The notes: generated by a model from the letters alone, not told the origin. Shown: positions 8,318-16,599, numbered from the stretch's first letter. The stretch: DNA of 36,417 nucleotides from JBBIOU01 sp037443205 (GCA_037443205.1 JBBIOU010000029.1:1-36417), one strand, 5' to 3'. Numbers and translations: made by a program.

Positions 8318-9057
8318 AGTTGTTTTAATTTAACATATTTGATAAAAGTAGCGTGCGATGAGATAATACAAATTATTAAACCGTAGTAGCCATCTAAAAT
8401 ACCCAGTTTTAAAAAATAATCCCGTATAAATTTTATAACCGGACTAAGCAAAATTTTAGGCAAACTGCTTTTTTTGCCTTTTTGGTAATAAGCATTAGCG
8501 GCAATTTCGGTAAAATAATTTACTTGTTTAATATGGTCGTGTATGGTATAATAACTGTAATGTAAAATATTTCCTTTTAATTTAGTAATTGTGGCATTAC
8601 TATCCATTTCGTATTTATCGTGTGGGTTTATGCCGGTCCATCGGCCTTTCCGGCTATCCCATAAACGTAATTTGGTATCAGGATACCAACCGCTATGCTT
8701 AATCCATTTACCGCAATAGTTAGTTAGGCGGTTCATTTCATAACCATCATGTGTCCAATTTTTTTTTACTTTAATTATTTCAGATTTTAAAACATCATCC
8801 AATGCTTCGTCTGCATCTAAGGAGAGTATATACGGATAGAGTGCCAAACTGATGGCGCGGTTTTTTTGCTCAATGTGCCCGTCAAAAACATGCTGTACAA
8901 AACGTGCGCCCTTTGCTTTGGCTATTTCTTCAGTTTTATCGGTCGAATATGAATCTAATATCAATATATCATCAGCTATATCTTTTACAGAATCTATGCA
9001 CCTGCCTATATTCCGCTCTTCGTTAAATGTTATTATTACAACCGATAGTTTAACCAT
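8299..9057 (-). CDS. Glycosyltransferase family 2, LPS core type (WaaE/KdtX-like)
   Basis: 252 residues, GT-A fold. KLSVVIITFNEERNIGRCI opens the nucleotide-binding domain, DDILILDSYSTDKTEEIA follows, and ILSLDADEALDD supplies the DxD metal and sugar-nucleotide motif. The segment GWYPDTKLRLWDSRKGRW and the later HDHIKQVNYFTEIAA are typical of the WaaE-like beta-1,4-glucosyltransferase branch acting on lipopolysaccharide core. It is the first gene of a two-gene operon with the GT9 gene. A TATGTTTG element ends only four bases before the ATG, so the transcript could be leaderless. Confidence 0.9.
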   Translation of the reverse strand: MVKLSVVIITFNEERNIGRCIDSVKDIADDILILDSYSTDKTEEIAKAKGARFVQHVFDGHIEQKNRAISLALYPYILSLDADEALDDVLKSEIIKVKKNWTHDGYEMNRLTNYCGKWIKHSGWYPDTKLRLWDSRKGRWTGINPHDKYEMDSNATITKLKGNILHYSYYTIHDHIKQVNYFTEIAANAYYQKGKKSSLPKILLSPVIKFIRDYFLKLGILDGYYGLIICIISSHATFIKYVKLKQLWDKQS

Positions 9058-9061
9058 TTTA

Positions 9062-9069
9062 CAAACATA
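9062..9069 (-). promoter_or_regulatory. Candidate -7 element directly before the GT2 start
   Basis: TATGTTTG on the minus strand fits TAnnTTTG and is separated from the ATG by only four bases. I see no convincing TTTG at the -33 position, so this remains tentative. Confidence 0.3.
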
Positions 9070-9100
9070 TAAAAAATGTATGCTATTTTTGGATCAGTAG

Positions 9101-9130
9101 TCTGTATTTTAATAGAAAATTATACCTTTG
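9101..9130 (+). promoter_or_regulatory. Candidate promoter of the DUF4836-like gene
   Basis: TCTG (9101-9104), an 18-base spacer and TACCTTTG (9123-9130) fit the Bacteroidota TTTG/TAnnTTTG pattern with one mismatch in the -33 element. The ATG lies 24 bases downstream of the -7 element. Confidence 0.45.
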
Positions 9131-9154
9131 GTATGAAATATAAATGCATTTAAA

Positions 9155-10738
9155 ATGAAAATCACATTGAAACAATTACACAGCGCTTTAATTCTTATCC
9201 TGTTTATCGGTTTTGCAGCATCGTGCGGAAATAAAAAAAATATTTCGGCATACGATGCGGCCAAAAATATAACTGCCGTTGAAAACCCTGATTTTATCAT
9301 GTCGGTAGCCACCGGAGAAGTAATAAACAAATCGGGTATAAAAGGGGATGCCGTGCCTATGATGATGCAAATGCTCTTTGGTGAAATGCTCGATTATGTT
9401 CGCAAAGAAGAGAAAACAGGAATTAGTTTTGAAGGAAGCAGTTATATGCTCTTGAAAATGGGTAACAACGGAAAGCCTGATTATATTGCAAATATTTTTA
9501 ATATTAAAGATGCCGAGCGATTTAAATCGTTCATAAAAGAAGAAACCTCGCAAGATGCAGAAAAAAAGGAAGGTATAAATTATTATACTGAAGGAAAAAA
9601 TTTTATTACCGGGTGGTATAAAACTTTTGGTGTTACATTGATTTCGGATAATATAAGCACCAAAGATTCAGCGTTTGTAAAAATAAAATCATTGATGGAA
9701 ACAGCTACAAAAACCGCTGAAAACCTTGGTAAAAATTATACGGAATTTTTTAATCAAAAGGCAGATATTTCTATTATCTACAATTTAGATATTGCCGGTA
9801 AAATAAATCAAACAAATCAAAATGATGAGCAACTGAAAAAGATGAAAACTTATTATGAAGGAGGCTCGGCAATTTATACATTAAATTTTGAAACCGATAA
9901 AATAACCGGCAATTTAAAAAATATGTTGTCTGATAAATCTGTTCAACGGTTTAGCCAAATGTTTAATAAAGGAATATCTGAGGGTATGACTCAGTGCCTT
10001 ACCGACAACGGAAATCTGATTGCGTTTGGCTCGATGGCTATAAACCTGGGTTCATTTATGGATTTTCTTACAGAGATAGGTTTAAATGAAGGTACAGAAG
10101 TAAAAGAATTTGAATACATGACACAGCTTTCGTTTTCTGATTTTGCCAAAGCATTTACCGGTGAAGTAACTATATCGCTTATTGACATAGAACAAGTTAA
10201 TGCACTTGAATATTATAAAAGTAAAGGTGTTAAAATAGAAAACCCTGAGTATTTTGACTACACCAAAACATTACCTAAAGTAGCTATTACCGTTGGTTTA
10301 AATAGCGATTTGATAAAAAATGTATTTGATACAACTAAAAATCTTGATAAACAAGATAACATTTACAGTATGAACGATGATGTGTTTTTAAGCATAAACG
10401 GTAATAAACTTTTTATTAGCACCCATAAAGATTTAGCCGAAAAATTTGCAGCCAATGGCTATTTAGGTACATACAATGAAGGTACACGTACATCGCAGGC
10501 CATGGCCAACCCGTTTTATGGATACTTAAATTTTGCACCTTTAAAAAAATTAATGAGCGAAGAAGATTTAAAAAACATGGAAGACCCTTTTAATTATCTG
10601 AATTATGCAACATTTTCAGCTAATCTGATTGAAGGAACTTTTGAAATTAATTTTAAACCCACCGGTAAAAACAGTTTGGCAGTATTAACCGGTTTGGTAT
10701 TTGATCTGATATTCGCAAATATGGAATCAGGTATATAA
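9155..10738 (+). CDS. DUF4836-like lipoprotein
   Basis: 527 residues. A lipoprotein signal peptide ends in lipobox FAASC (Cys24). The body resembles the DUF4836 family of Bacteroidota: an early VENPDFIMSVATGEVINKSG segment, a central CLTDNGNLIAFGSM stretch, a FAKAFTGEVTISLIDIE segment and a C-terminal SANLIEGTFEINFK strand. The family is of about this length and has no established function. It is a single gene, divergent from the LPS glycosyltransferase operon and convergent with rnpB. It should be anchored in the envelope. The family assignment is from memory of the pattern. Confidence 0.75.
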   Translation: MKITLKQLHSALILILFIGFAASCGNKKNISAYDAAKNITAVENPDFIMSVATGEVINKSGIKGDAVPMMMQMLFGEMLDYVRKEEKTGISFEGSSYMLLKMGNNGKPDYIANIFNIKDAERFKSFIKEETSQDAEKKEGINYYTEGKNFITGWYKTFGVTLISDNISTKDSAFVKIKSLMETATKTAENLGKNYTEFFNQKADISIIYNLDIAGKINQTNQNDEQLKKMKTYYEGGSAIYTLNFETDKITGNLKNMLSDKSVQRFSQMFNKGISEGMTQCLTDNGNLIAFGSMAINLGSFMDFLTEIGLNEGTEVKEFEYMTQLSFSDFAKAFTGEVTISLIDIEQVNALEYYKSKGVKIENPEYFDYTKTLPKVAITVGLNSDLIKNVFDTTKNLDKQDNIYSMNDDVFLSINGNKLFISTHKDLAEKFAANGYLGTYNEGTRTSQAMANPFYGYLNFAPLKKLMSEEDLKNMEDPFNYLNYATFSANLIEGTFEINFKPTGKNSLAVLTGLVFDLIFANMESGI

Positions 10739-10863
10739 ACCCAAATTTAGTATCAGAAATTAGACAATATTTCGGGTGCATTTGGGTTACAACTTTGAAG
10801 CAAGTATTACGCATATTAATGCATGACATTAGATAAATTTTAAAGCATACCACATAAATGGTA

Positions 10864-10894
10864 AACCCCTTCCTGAATATTTCGGGAAGGGGTT
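10864..10894 (-). terminator. Hairpin after rnpB
   Basis: A perfect 10-bp inverted repeat AACCCCTTCC/GGAAGGGGTT, extendable into the loop, lies about ten bases past the 3' end of RNase P RNA. It has no strong T run on the minus strand, so it may act as an intrinsic terminator or as a 3'-end stabiliser. On the plus strand it would also be placed to stop transcripts from the DUF4836 gene. Confidence 0.5.
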
Positions 10895-10899
10895 CATGT

Positions 10900-11275
10900 T
10901 TTGCGGCAAATCTGTAAGCCGGGTTTTGTTTCGTGCAACCTTGCGGCAGCATATAGCTGTCATTTATCTAAGCGGCCTACCCATTACGGCATTGTTGGAA
11001 CACAACAAATTTAACGGGCCGTTTCAATCCGTAACCTACATGGCCTTTCAACCCCCGAGGTTTACCATTACAAGCAGTTGCCTGCTTGTATCGTGAGCTC
11101 TTACCTCGCGTTTTCACCCTTATCTGCCGCAGGGCAGACGGTATATTTTCTGTGGCACTTGCTGTATAGCTGCGGTTACCCGCAACTACCCCTCTTTTTC
11201 AAGAGGCGGGGTTGCCCTTTGTTGCCCGGACTTTCCTCTGTGTGTACTACACAGCGACAGCACGATTTGCTTTGC
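10900..11275 (-). ncRNA. rnpB: RNase P RNA, bacterial type A
   Basis: Read on the minus strand, the sequence contains the universal GAGGAAAGTCCGG core (CR I), a central AGGTAAGAGCTCAC-like segment, GGTAAACC and, near the 3' end, the conserved AAACCCGGCTTACAGATTT stretch. Outer helix P1 pairs GCAAATC (11264-11270) with GATTTGC (10906-10912), which sets the ends to within a few bases. The length of about 370 nt fits type A. The RNA is the catalytic subunit that trims tRNA 5' leaders. Open reading frames on either strand here are spurious. It lies downstream of a MORN-repeat gene on the same strand but behind that gene's own terminator. The promoter is not obvious. Confidence 0.95.
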
Positions 11276-11284
11276 AAAGGTATC

Positions 11285-11321
11285 AAAAAAAGCGCCAACA
11301 TGCATCAATGCATGTTGGCGC
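11285..11321 (-). terminator. Strong Rho-independent terminator of the MORN-repeat gene
   Basis: A 14-bp perfect inverted repeat (11292-11305 with 11308-11321, loop CA) is followed on the minus strand by seven T. It begins 17 bases after the stop codon of the MORN-repeat gene and separates it from rnpB. Confidence 0.85.
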
Positions 11322-11337
11322 CCGGTTTATTATGATG

Positions 11338-11733
11338 TTATTTGCTTTGGTTGCCTGCTACAACGTTTCCGTCAATATCCCACTCGGTTGATAGTATGCG
11401 TTTACCATCTTCGTACACCAGGTGGTATTTTAATAACCCGTTTGTATGCCACACGCACCAGTTTCCGTCTTTTATTCCATTATTATAATTTGCCTGCATA
11501 ATTTTATTGCCGTTTTCATCATAGCTGGTCCAAGTTCCGTGTTTTAAGCCATTTTTAAAATAGCCTATTTCCTTCACTTTACCACTTTCGTAATACCAAA
11601 CGGTTTTACTTAGATTACCCGTTTTTTGAACGGTAGCGTTTGCCATGCCTTTGGCAATGGTTTGGTTGGTAGCTTCCTGGGCAAACACGTGTCCAGAAAA
11701 AACCAAGGCGAGAGTTACAATTAGGTTTTTCAT
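11338..11733 (-). CDS. Secreted MORN-variant (YwqK-like) repeat protein
   Basis: 131 residues. A signal peptide of about 18 residues (VTLALVFSGHVFAQ) directs export. The rest holds at least three MORN-variant repeats: VWYYESGKVKEIGYFKNGLKHGTW, then a TSYDENGNKIMQANYNNGIKDGNW copy, and a degenerate VWHTNGLLKYHLVYEDGKRIL. Such proteins are widespread in Bacteroidota and are often labelled YwqK-family antitoxin, although no toxin gene lies nearby and that label should not be taken as function. It is a single gene with a strong terminator, and a TAAATTTG element 30 bases upstream may be its promoter. Role unknown. Confidence 0.85.
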   Translation of the reverse strand: MKNLIVTLALVFSGHVFAQEATNQTIAKGMANATVQKTGNLSKTVWYYESGKVKEIGYFKNGLKHGTWTSYDENGNKIMQANYNNGIKDGNWCVWHTNGLLKYHLVYEDGKRILSTEWDIDGNVVAGNQSK

Positions 11734-11763
11734 AATCCCCGGTTTTTTTGGTTAAACAATACG

Positions 11764-11798
11764 CAAATTTACGATATTGTTATTATAATGTTACCAAA
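11764..11798 (-). promoter_or_regulatory. Candidate promoter of the MORN-repeat gene
   Basis: On the minus strand TTTG (11795-11798) precedes TAAATTTG (11764-11771). The -7 element is an exact match to TAnnTTTG; the spacer of 23 bases is longer than the usual 18-20. Confidence 0.35.
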
Positions 11799-11883
11799 AA
11801 GTTAACAATAAATTAATATTTAACTATTTTTTAGTAATATTTTGATAATATAAAAATTATATACCTGATTTTCAAATAAATAA

Positions 11884-12414
11884 TTAATTAACTTTTTTAC
11901 CTGAAACGGTTTTCGTGCTCGATTTAAATTTCGAAATATTTTTAAGCTTAAATACGATATAAGTATTGCCGCTACCTTGCGAAGCATAATAAGTTTGATT
12001 GTCATAATTTAATTTACCTCTGCCATTATTCCAGTTTTCGGCTTGTAGTTTATATTCTCCATTAGCGGTAGACGAACCAAAAATCAGGTATTTACCTTCA
12101 CCCGATTCAAAAGACAAAGCAAGTTTGTCAGTTCCTATCACTTTTTCTACTACACAAGGAGTACCTTTTTTAATTAATAACCTCTCTTCATTTACGCCAC
12201 TTGATACAATCAATTCGCCTTTTGAAGTTTCTTTGTTACCACTGTTTTCTTTTTTATATAAAATTATGTCTTCGGATGTGTAAAACTGTATTTTTTTTAC
12301 TTCCTCATCTGTTATCCGGTATTTTTCTTTTAGGGCATTTGTGTATGGTACCAAAGGCGAACAGGAAACTGATAAAAAAACAATAATAATTATGTGTGCT
12401 AATTTGGTATTCAT
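11884..12414 (-). CDS. Small lipoprotein of unknown function
   Basis: 176 residues from the ATG at 12412-12414, which starts MNTKLAHIIIIVFLSVSC with Cys18 as lipidation site. An in-frame TTG at 12439-12441 would add nine Lys-rich residues before the signal and is less likely. The mature part is mainly beta: an ITDEEVKKIQFYTSEDIILYK segment, ELIVSSG, TPCVVEK and a GEGKYLIFGSS strand, ending in a basic tail. I do not recognise the family. A TACATTTG element at 12451-12458 on the minus strand could be its -7 box. It is separated from the MORN gene by 150 bases and from the aminotransferase by about 200. Confidence 0.75.
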   Translation of the reverse strand: MNTKLAHIIIIVFLSVSCSPLVPYTNALKEKYRITDEEVKKIQFYTSEDIILYKKENSGNKETSKGELIVSSGVNEERLLIKKGTPCVVEKVIGTDKLALSFESGEGKYLIFGSSTANGEYKLQAENWNNGRGKLNYDNQTYYASQGSGNTYIVFKLKNISKFKSSTKTVSGKKVN

Positions 12415-12610
12415 TTTTATTTTTTTAAATTTTATCTGCAAAAATCATCCCAAATGTATTAAACCCCAAAAAAGTCTAATAGTTTTTAGTTTTGGTGTTA
12501 AATCGCAGTTTAAATACGAATTACATAATTATTATAAATATAATCGGAGTTAAAACCAACAAACTCAAATAGTTCGGCACATACTTCGCTTCCCATTGAT
12601 TAATTTGGGT

Positions 12611-13711
12611 TTAAATATTAGCTAATGCAGCCTTTGTTATATTTTCCAGTCCTTTTTTAAGTTCTTTTGTCTTTGGCCAGCCAAAACCCAGTCTAAAATA
12701 ATTTTCGGGCAAACCAAACCAGTGCCCGGGACCTACATAAGTTTTATATTTTTCAAACAAAGTTTGATAGAATTTTTGTGTATGGATATGATTTTTTAAT
12801 CGGGGCATCATTACTACCCCCGCTTGGGGTATTACATAATCTATCACCTCTTGTTTTTTTAACCATTTTAATAATATTCTGTAGTTTTTATTTACATGCA
12901 ATTGTACTTTATTCAAGTACATTTTTTTATTTTTTAAAATTTGGTAAGCAATTTCTTCATCTATAACCGAATTGCATATTATGATTTGTTCTTTGGCAGC
13001 AAGAAAGCTATTCATCCATGTTTTATTAGTGCAATATATCCAACCTATTCTTATCCCGGGCACTCCGTATGCTTTGGATAGAGAACTAACTCTGATAATG
13101 TTTTTTCGGTGTTTTAATAACTGATGTTTATAGTTGTTAAGTGGTATCTGAAAATAAGTTTCATCTATTAATACAGGAATGTTTTGTTTTTCGCAGTAAG
13201 AATTAATTTTTTCCAGTTCATTTGTGTCAAATACTTTTCCACTGGGGTTGTGCGGGTTAGTTAAGCTAACGAGTTTAGTTTTTTTGCTGATTAACTTTAT
13301 TAATTCTTCGGCTTTTAATAAATAGTTGTTGTGTATGTTTAGTTTGTATGTTTTTATTTTACAACCTATCGCATAAGGTGTTTCCAGGTTAGTGGCATAG
13401 TTAGGATGCAGTACAATGATTTCGTCATTTTTTTTTAGCAGGGCCGTATGTATAATAAATAAGGCATTGGCAGCACCGGCAGTTATTAATACATCATCGG
13501 GTTTTTGGGAGTTATATTCTTTACAGATTAATTTTCTGAGTTTTTTATTGCCTTGGTGGCTACCGTAGCACAGCACGGTTTTTTGTACGTCTATTTTCAG
13601 GTCTTTAAACAATAGGTCATTTACAGAACTTTCGGCCAGGTTGTATTTAATGGTATGGTAACCTAATTCCTCGGGCGATTCTTGTTCTATAGGCATTCTG
13701 CGATACTCCAT
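12611..13711 (-). CDS. PLP-dependent aminotransferase, class I/II
   Basis: 366 residues of fold-type I. The start MEYRRMPIEQESPEELGY and CYGSHQGNKKLRKLI form the N-terminal part. ITAGAANALFIIHTAL binds the cofactor phosphate, TNPHNPSGKVFD carries the conserved Asn, IDETYFQ has the Asp-x-x-Tyr pair, and VSSLSKAYGVPGIRIGW contains the Schiff-base Lys and the Arg-x-Gly strand. YFRLGFGWP near the C-terminus supplies the substrate-carboxylate Arg. It should transfer amino groups between amino and keto acids in the cytoplasm; the substrate cannot be read from sequence, and similarity to capreomycidine-synthase-like members is possible. It lies just beyond the terminator of the sigma-factor operon. 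Confidence 0.88.
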   Translation of the reverse strand: MEYRRMPIEQESPEELGYHTIKYNLAESSVNDLLFKDLKIDVQKTVLCYGSHQGNKKLRKLICKEYNSQKPDDVLITAGAANALFIIHTALLKKNDEIIVLHPNYATNLETPYAIGCKIKTYKLNIHNNYLLKAEELIKLISKKTKLVSLTNPHNPSGKVFDTNELEKINSYCEKQNIPVLIDETYFQIPLNNYKHQLLKHRKNIIRVSSLSKAYGVPGIRIGWIYCTNKTWMNSFLAAKEQIIICNSVIDEEIAYQILKNKKMYLNKVQLHVNKNYRILLKWLKKQEVIDYVIPQAGVVMMPRLKNHIHTQKFYQTLFEKYKTYVGPGHWFGLPENYFRLGFGWPKTKELKKGLENITKAALANI

Positions 13712-13725
13712 ATAATTTTAAAATA

Positions 13726-13757
13726 AAAAAGCTGTAAAATCAAATTTACAGCTTTTT
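13726..13757 (-). terminator. Terminator of the sigma/anti-sigma-like operon
   Basis: A perfect 13-bp inverted repeat AAAAAGCTGTAAA/TTTACAGCTTTTT with a six-base loop, flanked by A and T runs on both sides, so it can terminate in either direction. It lies 24 bases past the stop of the CHU_C-tailed gene and before the aminotransferase start. Confidence 0.8.
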
Positions 13758-13780
13758 AAAAAATTATGGCATTAATAATT

Positions 13781-15112
13781 TTAATCTAATCTTATATCAC
13801 CTTTAAATGTTTCTGTATTTCCTTTGTCATCTACCATTTTTACAACCCATATATATACACCTGCAGGAGCAAGTTTATTATCTGAGGTATATCTTCCGTC
13901 CCAAGGTTTATCAACGGTATTGGTGGTATAAACAAGTTTACCCGAACGGTCGTAAACTGTCATCACAAAATTTACGTTCAATACTTTTAATGCTTCGGGT
14001 ATAAATGTTTCGTTTATACCGTCACCATTAGGCGAAAAAATATTGGGGGCTAAAAGGTTATAGTCGTTTTCTATGATTATTTGCTTATTAATTTCGTTTT
14101 TGCAACCGTTATTACCTTCTAATATTAGTTTTATAGGATATGTTCCTTTTTGATTATAGTATCTCCATGTATTTTTTTCCTGGCTGGTTTTTCCGTCATG
14201 AAATACCCATGTAAGGTTGCTGTATTGGTAGATATCAGTGCTGAATTTTGTTATTTGTCTGGCGTCTTCGATGGTAGTATTGTAAATGATGTTTGCTTCA
14301 GGTTTTGCCAGGATGGTAACGGTTTGGGTTATTTCGGGTGATTCTGTAGCATGGATGTTGTAAACTCCGGCTTCGTTAAAGCTGATTTGTTTTTTATCGT
14401 TTGCCAGTAAGGTAATCGTTTCGCCATTACCTAAGTCAAGGTTAACTGAAGTGTTTTCAACTCTGATTGTAATTTTCTCACCGGCACAGGCTGTTGTTTT
14501 ATCAATTGAAATAAGAGGTTTTTTATCTATATCTATTAAAACCGGTTCAGTATGCTTTGGGTTTTGTGTATTTGTAACAGGTGTAATAACAGGAGGATTA
14601 GTATTGTTTAAGGTAGAGGTATGTTTACCGGCAGGTGTATTCTTTTCTTCAGCAGGCGTATTATGATTGTTTGATTCTTTTATTTGCGGGTTAACGGCAG
14701 TTTGTGTATAGGTGTCATTATTGGTAGTAGTGTTTGCAGTAGCATGGTTGTTGTGCTTAACGGAATTTGATGTGGCATTATTTTCAGTTACAGAATTATT
14801 ATTTATCGCATTGTTAAGCCCGGATTTATTTTCGAGTGTAGTTTGAGTATTGTTTTTGTAGGTGTTTATTTTATGATTATTAAAGTTGTTTGATGTATCG
14901 TTGTTTTGTATCGGAGCAAAATACAAGGTGGCTGCAAGGGTTGCAAGGGCTGCTGCACCTGCAGCAATATACCATTTACCGCTGTTGGCTTGTGGAGTGG
15001 GTTTAGCACCCAACTTTTGTTCAAAGCGGGCCCACTGGCTTGGGTCGTAAGGCATTTCGTAGCCTTCGAGCGATTTTTTAATCAGTTGTTCAAATTTATC
15101 TAACTTATTCAT
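13781..15112 (-). CDS. Putative anti-sigma-like membrane protein with C-terminal T9SS type B (CHU_C) domain
   Basis: 443 residues. Residues 1-45 are charged and probably cytoplasmic, with DPSQWARFEQKL as in many Bacteroidota anti-sigma-like proteins. Residues 47-65 are one membrane segment without a signal-peptide cleavage site. Residues 68-185 are an Asn/Thr-rich low-complexity linker. About 190-350 holds two immunoglobulin/PKD-like domains (ACAGEKITI; TWVFHDGK with GTYPIKL). Residues 354-443 form a gliding-motility/T9SS type B domain (APNIFSPNGDGINETF, YDRSGKLVY, WDGRY, PAGVYIWVV). The gene starts 7 bases after the ECF sigma gene, so the two are co-transcribed. I infer a regulator of that sigma factor; direct anti-sigma activity is not shown by sequence. 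Confidence 0.85.
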   Translation of the reverse strand: MNKLDKFEQLIKKSLEGYEMPYDPSQWARFEQKLGAKPTPQANSGKWYIAAGAAALATLAATLYFAPIQNNDTSNNFNNHKINTYKNNTQTTLENKSGLNNAINNNSVTENNATSNSVKHNNHATANTTTNNDTYTQTAVNPQIKESNNHNTPAEEKNTPAGKHTSTLNNTNPPVITPVTNTQNPKHTEPVLIDIDKKPLISIDKTTACAGEKITIRVENTSVNLDLGNGETITLLANDKKQISFNEAGVYNIHATESPEITQTVTILAKPEANIIYNTTIEDARQITKFSTDIYQYSNLTWVFHDGKTSQEKNTWRYYNQKGTYPIKLILEGNNGCKNEINKQIIIENDYNLLAPNIFSPNGDGINETFIPEALKVLNVNFVMTVYDRSGKLVYTTNTVDKPWDGRYTSDNKLAPAGVYIWVVKMVDDKGNTETFKGDIRLD

Positions 15113-15119
15113 ATAGCAC

Positions 15120-15695
15120 TTAACGGTTTATTACCGTATGTTTTTCAAGTTGTTTTTTTAAATTTTGCTTTGCTTTTGCCAGGTTCGATTTGGAAGTTCC
15201 CTGGTTAATGTTGAGCATTTCGGCTATTTCTTTATGCGAATAGTTTTCAAACACATACAGGTTAAAAACGGTGCGATATGCAGGAGATAAATTTTGAATC
15301 GCTTCTAACACGATATCCGGGTTAATGTTTTCAAATCCTGTTTCATCCGTTTCAGCCGCATGCTCATCATTATCGGTTAAATCAGTTTGATTGGCGCCAT
15401 CTTCAATAAAAATTAAATTTTTGTTTTTCCTCACAAAATCTATGGCAGTATTTACAGTTATTTTACGCAGCCAACCCTCAAAAGAACCGGTAAAATTATA
15501 ATCGGATATTTTTTCGAAAGCTTTGATAAAAGCATCTTGTAAAATATCCTGCGCGGTATCGCGGTCTTTTGTATAGCGCATGCAAACAGCAAGCAATTTT
15601 CCAAAGAACGTTTCAAAAATGATTTGCTGACATTTTCTGTCTCCTTTAATACAACCATTAACGGTTTTTTCTAATTGCTCTTGTGTCAGCCTCAT
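15120..15695 (-). CDS. ECF-type RNA polymerase sigma factor
   Basis: 191 residues. Region 2 is ETFFGKLLAVCMRYTKDRDTAQDILQDAFIKAFEKI, followed by FEGWLRKITVNTAIDFVRK. An acidic linker of about 30 residues follows. Region 4 is LSPAYRTVFNLYVFENYSHKEIAEMLNINQGTSKSNLAKAKQNLKK, a helix-turn-helix for -35 recognition. This is the standard layout of extracytoplasmic-function sigma-70 factors. It is the first gene of a two-gene operon with the CHU_C-tailed membrane protein, the usual arrangement for a sigma factor and its regulator. Target genes cannot be named from this window. The 352 bases upstream contain a dispersed repeat element but no clear promoter. Confidence 0.93.
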   Translation of the reverse strand: MRLTQEQLEKTVNGCIKGDRKCQQIIFETFFGKLLAVCMRYTKDRDTAQDILQDAFIKAFEKISDYNFTGSFEGWLRKITVNTAIDFVRKNKNLIFIEDGANQTDLTDNDEHAAETDETGFENINPDIVLEAIQNLSPAYRTVFNLYVFENYSHKEIAEMLNINQGTSKSNLAKAKQNLKKQLEKHTVINR

Positions 15696-16047
15696 TTTGC
15701 ATTCAATAACAAGACGCGTACTGCATTGCAGGGTTGCCTTTACAATAAATAATATTATTTAATTAATTGATTATCAGTGTCTATAATTTAGAACCAAATC
15801 AATTTTAACCTTAATATGTCATCAGATTTTTCCGTGGTAGGTAAAGGCTTTAAATTTTATTAGAAATTCTAATAATATCTAAACCGGGGTTAACCCCCAT
15901 ATTACATACCAACACAGGTACTTGCGTCAGACTCCTGATTTTTCGGAGCTAATGACAATTTAGGGTTTAAACTTATCAAAGTTAAACAAAAAAATGCGAT
16001 TTTAAAAACTTTTTCAGGTATTTTATACATTAGTCAAAAATCTGTTT
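15696..16047. other. Intergenic region of 352 bases with a palindromic element
   Basis: Divergent gap between the sigma factor and the thioesterase. I find no coding frame. It contains one copy of a palindrome-rich element (15844-15970, listed separately) and otherwise AT-rich sequence. Confidence 0.6.
15844..15970. repeat. Dispersed palindromic intergenic element, copy 1
   Basis: It shares ordered blocks with 24545-24700: AAGGCTTT-like start, palindrome ATTAGAAATTCTAAT (15859-15873), TCTAAA, a GGTTAACCCCC box (15888-15898; here inside the 12-bp palindrome GGGGTTAACCCC), ACTTGCGTCAG, a hairpin (GTCA..CTCC with GGAG..TGAC, 15926-15956) and ACAATTTAGGGTTT. AACCC near the box can also pair with GGGTT at the end, closing the whole element. 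It could be a structured RNA or a small non-autonomous mobile element; strand unknown. Confidence 0.65.
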
Positions 16048-16599
16048 ATGATGGAACCCAAAACAGTTGCTTTTTCGCAAACTACGCTTACAGAACTGAT
16101 GATACCGGCTTATGCCAATTTTGGTGGCAAAATACACGGAGGTATTTTACTTTCTTTAATGGATAAAGTGGCTTATGCTTGTGCCAGCAAACATGCCGGC
16201 AGCTATGTGGTAACCGTATCGGTTGAGGGGGTAGATTTTTTACAACCGGTTAATGTGGGGGAGTTGGTTTCTTTGCATGCATCGGTAAACTATGTTGGTA
16301 AAACATCTATGGTAGTGGGTATAAAAGTGGTGTCGGAGGATGTAAAATTAGGATTGGCCAAACACACCAACACCTCGTATTTTACAATGGTTGCCAAAAA
16401 TGAACAAAACGAACCTACCTTAGTACCGCCATTGATACTTCAAAATAAAGAAGAAATAAGAAGATTTATAGAAGCGATTAAAAGAAAAAATATAAAACAG
16501 CAAAGTAAAGAAGCATTAAACAACGAAAAAAACAGGTTAAATATTGAAAAAGAATTACATTTATTACAAGGCGAAAGAATGGTTATTGCGGTAAATTAA
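16048..16599 (+). CDS. Acyl-CoA thioesterase, hot-dog fold
   Basis: 183 residues. The segment IPAYANFGGKIHGGILLSLMDKVAYACASKHAG is the signature of YciA/ACOT-type hot-dog thioesterases, with the Asn-Phe-Gly-Gly loop and the Asp of LMD at the active site. VDFLQPVNVGELVSLHASVNYVGKTSMVVGIKV forms the following strands. The last 60 residues are a charged helical tail beyond the usual domain. The enzyme should hydrolyse acyl-CoA to free acid and CoA in the cytoplasm; chain preference is unknown. Two adjacent ATG codons (16048 and 16051) are equally possible starts. It appears monocistronic, with mdh 93 bases downstream. Confidence 0.88.
   Translation: MMEPKTVAFSQTTLTELMIPAYANFGGKIHGGILLSLMDKVAYACASKHAGSYVVTVSVEGVDFLQPVNVGELVSLHASVNYVGKTSMVVGIKVVSEDVKLGLAKHTNTSYFTMVAKNEQNEPTLVPPLILQNKEEIRRFIEAIKRKNIKQQSKEALNNEKNRLNIEKELHLLQGERMVIAVN

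Noticed and set aside
10738..10788. Inverted repeat AACCCAAAT/ATTTGGGTT just after the DUF4836-like gene
   Set aside because: Nine-base arms with a 33-base loop and no T run; too weak to call a terminator.
10896..11335. Open reading frames on the plus strand across 10896-11335
   Set aside because: They lie antisense to RNase P RNA and its neighbouring terminator; no protein family features.
11338..11733. Toxin-antitoxin function for the MORN-variant protein
   Set aside because: No partner toxin gene adjacent and the protein has an export signal; the family label alone is not evidence.
12415..12441. Upstream TTG start for the small lipoprotein
   Set aside because: It adds a Lys-rich stretch before the signal peptide; the ATG at 12414 gives a normal lipoprotein signal.
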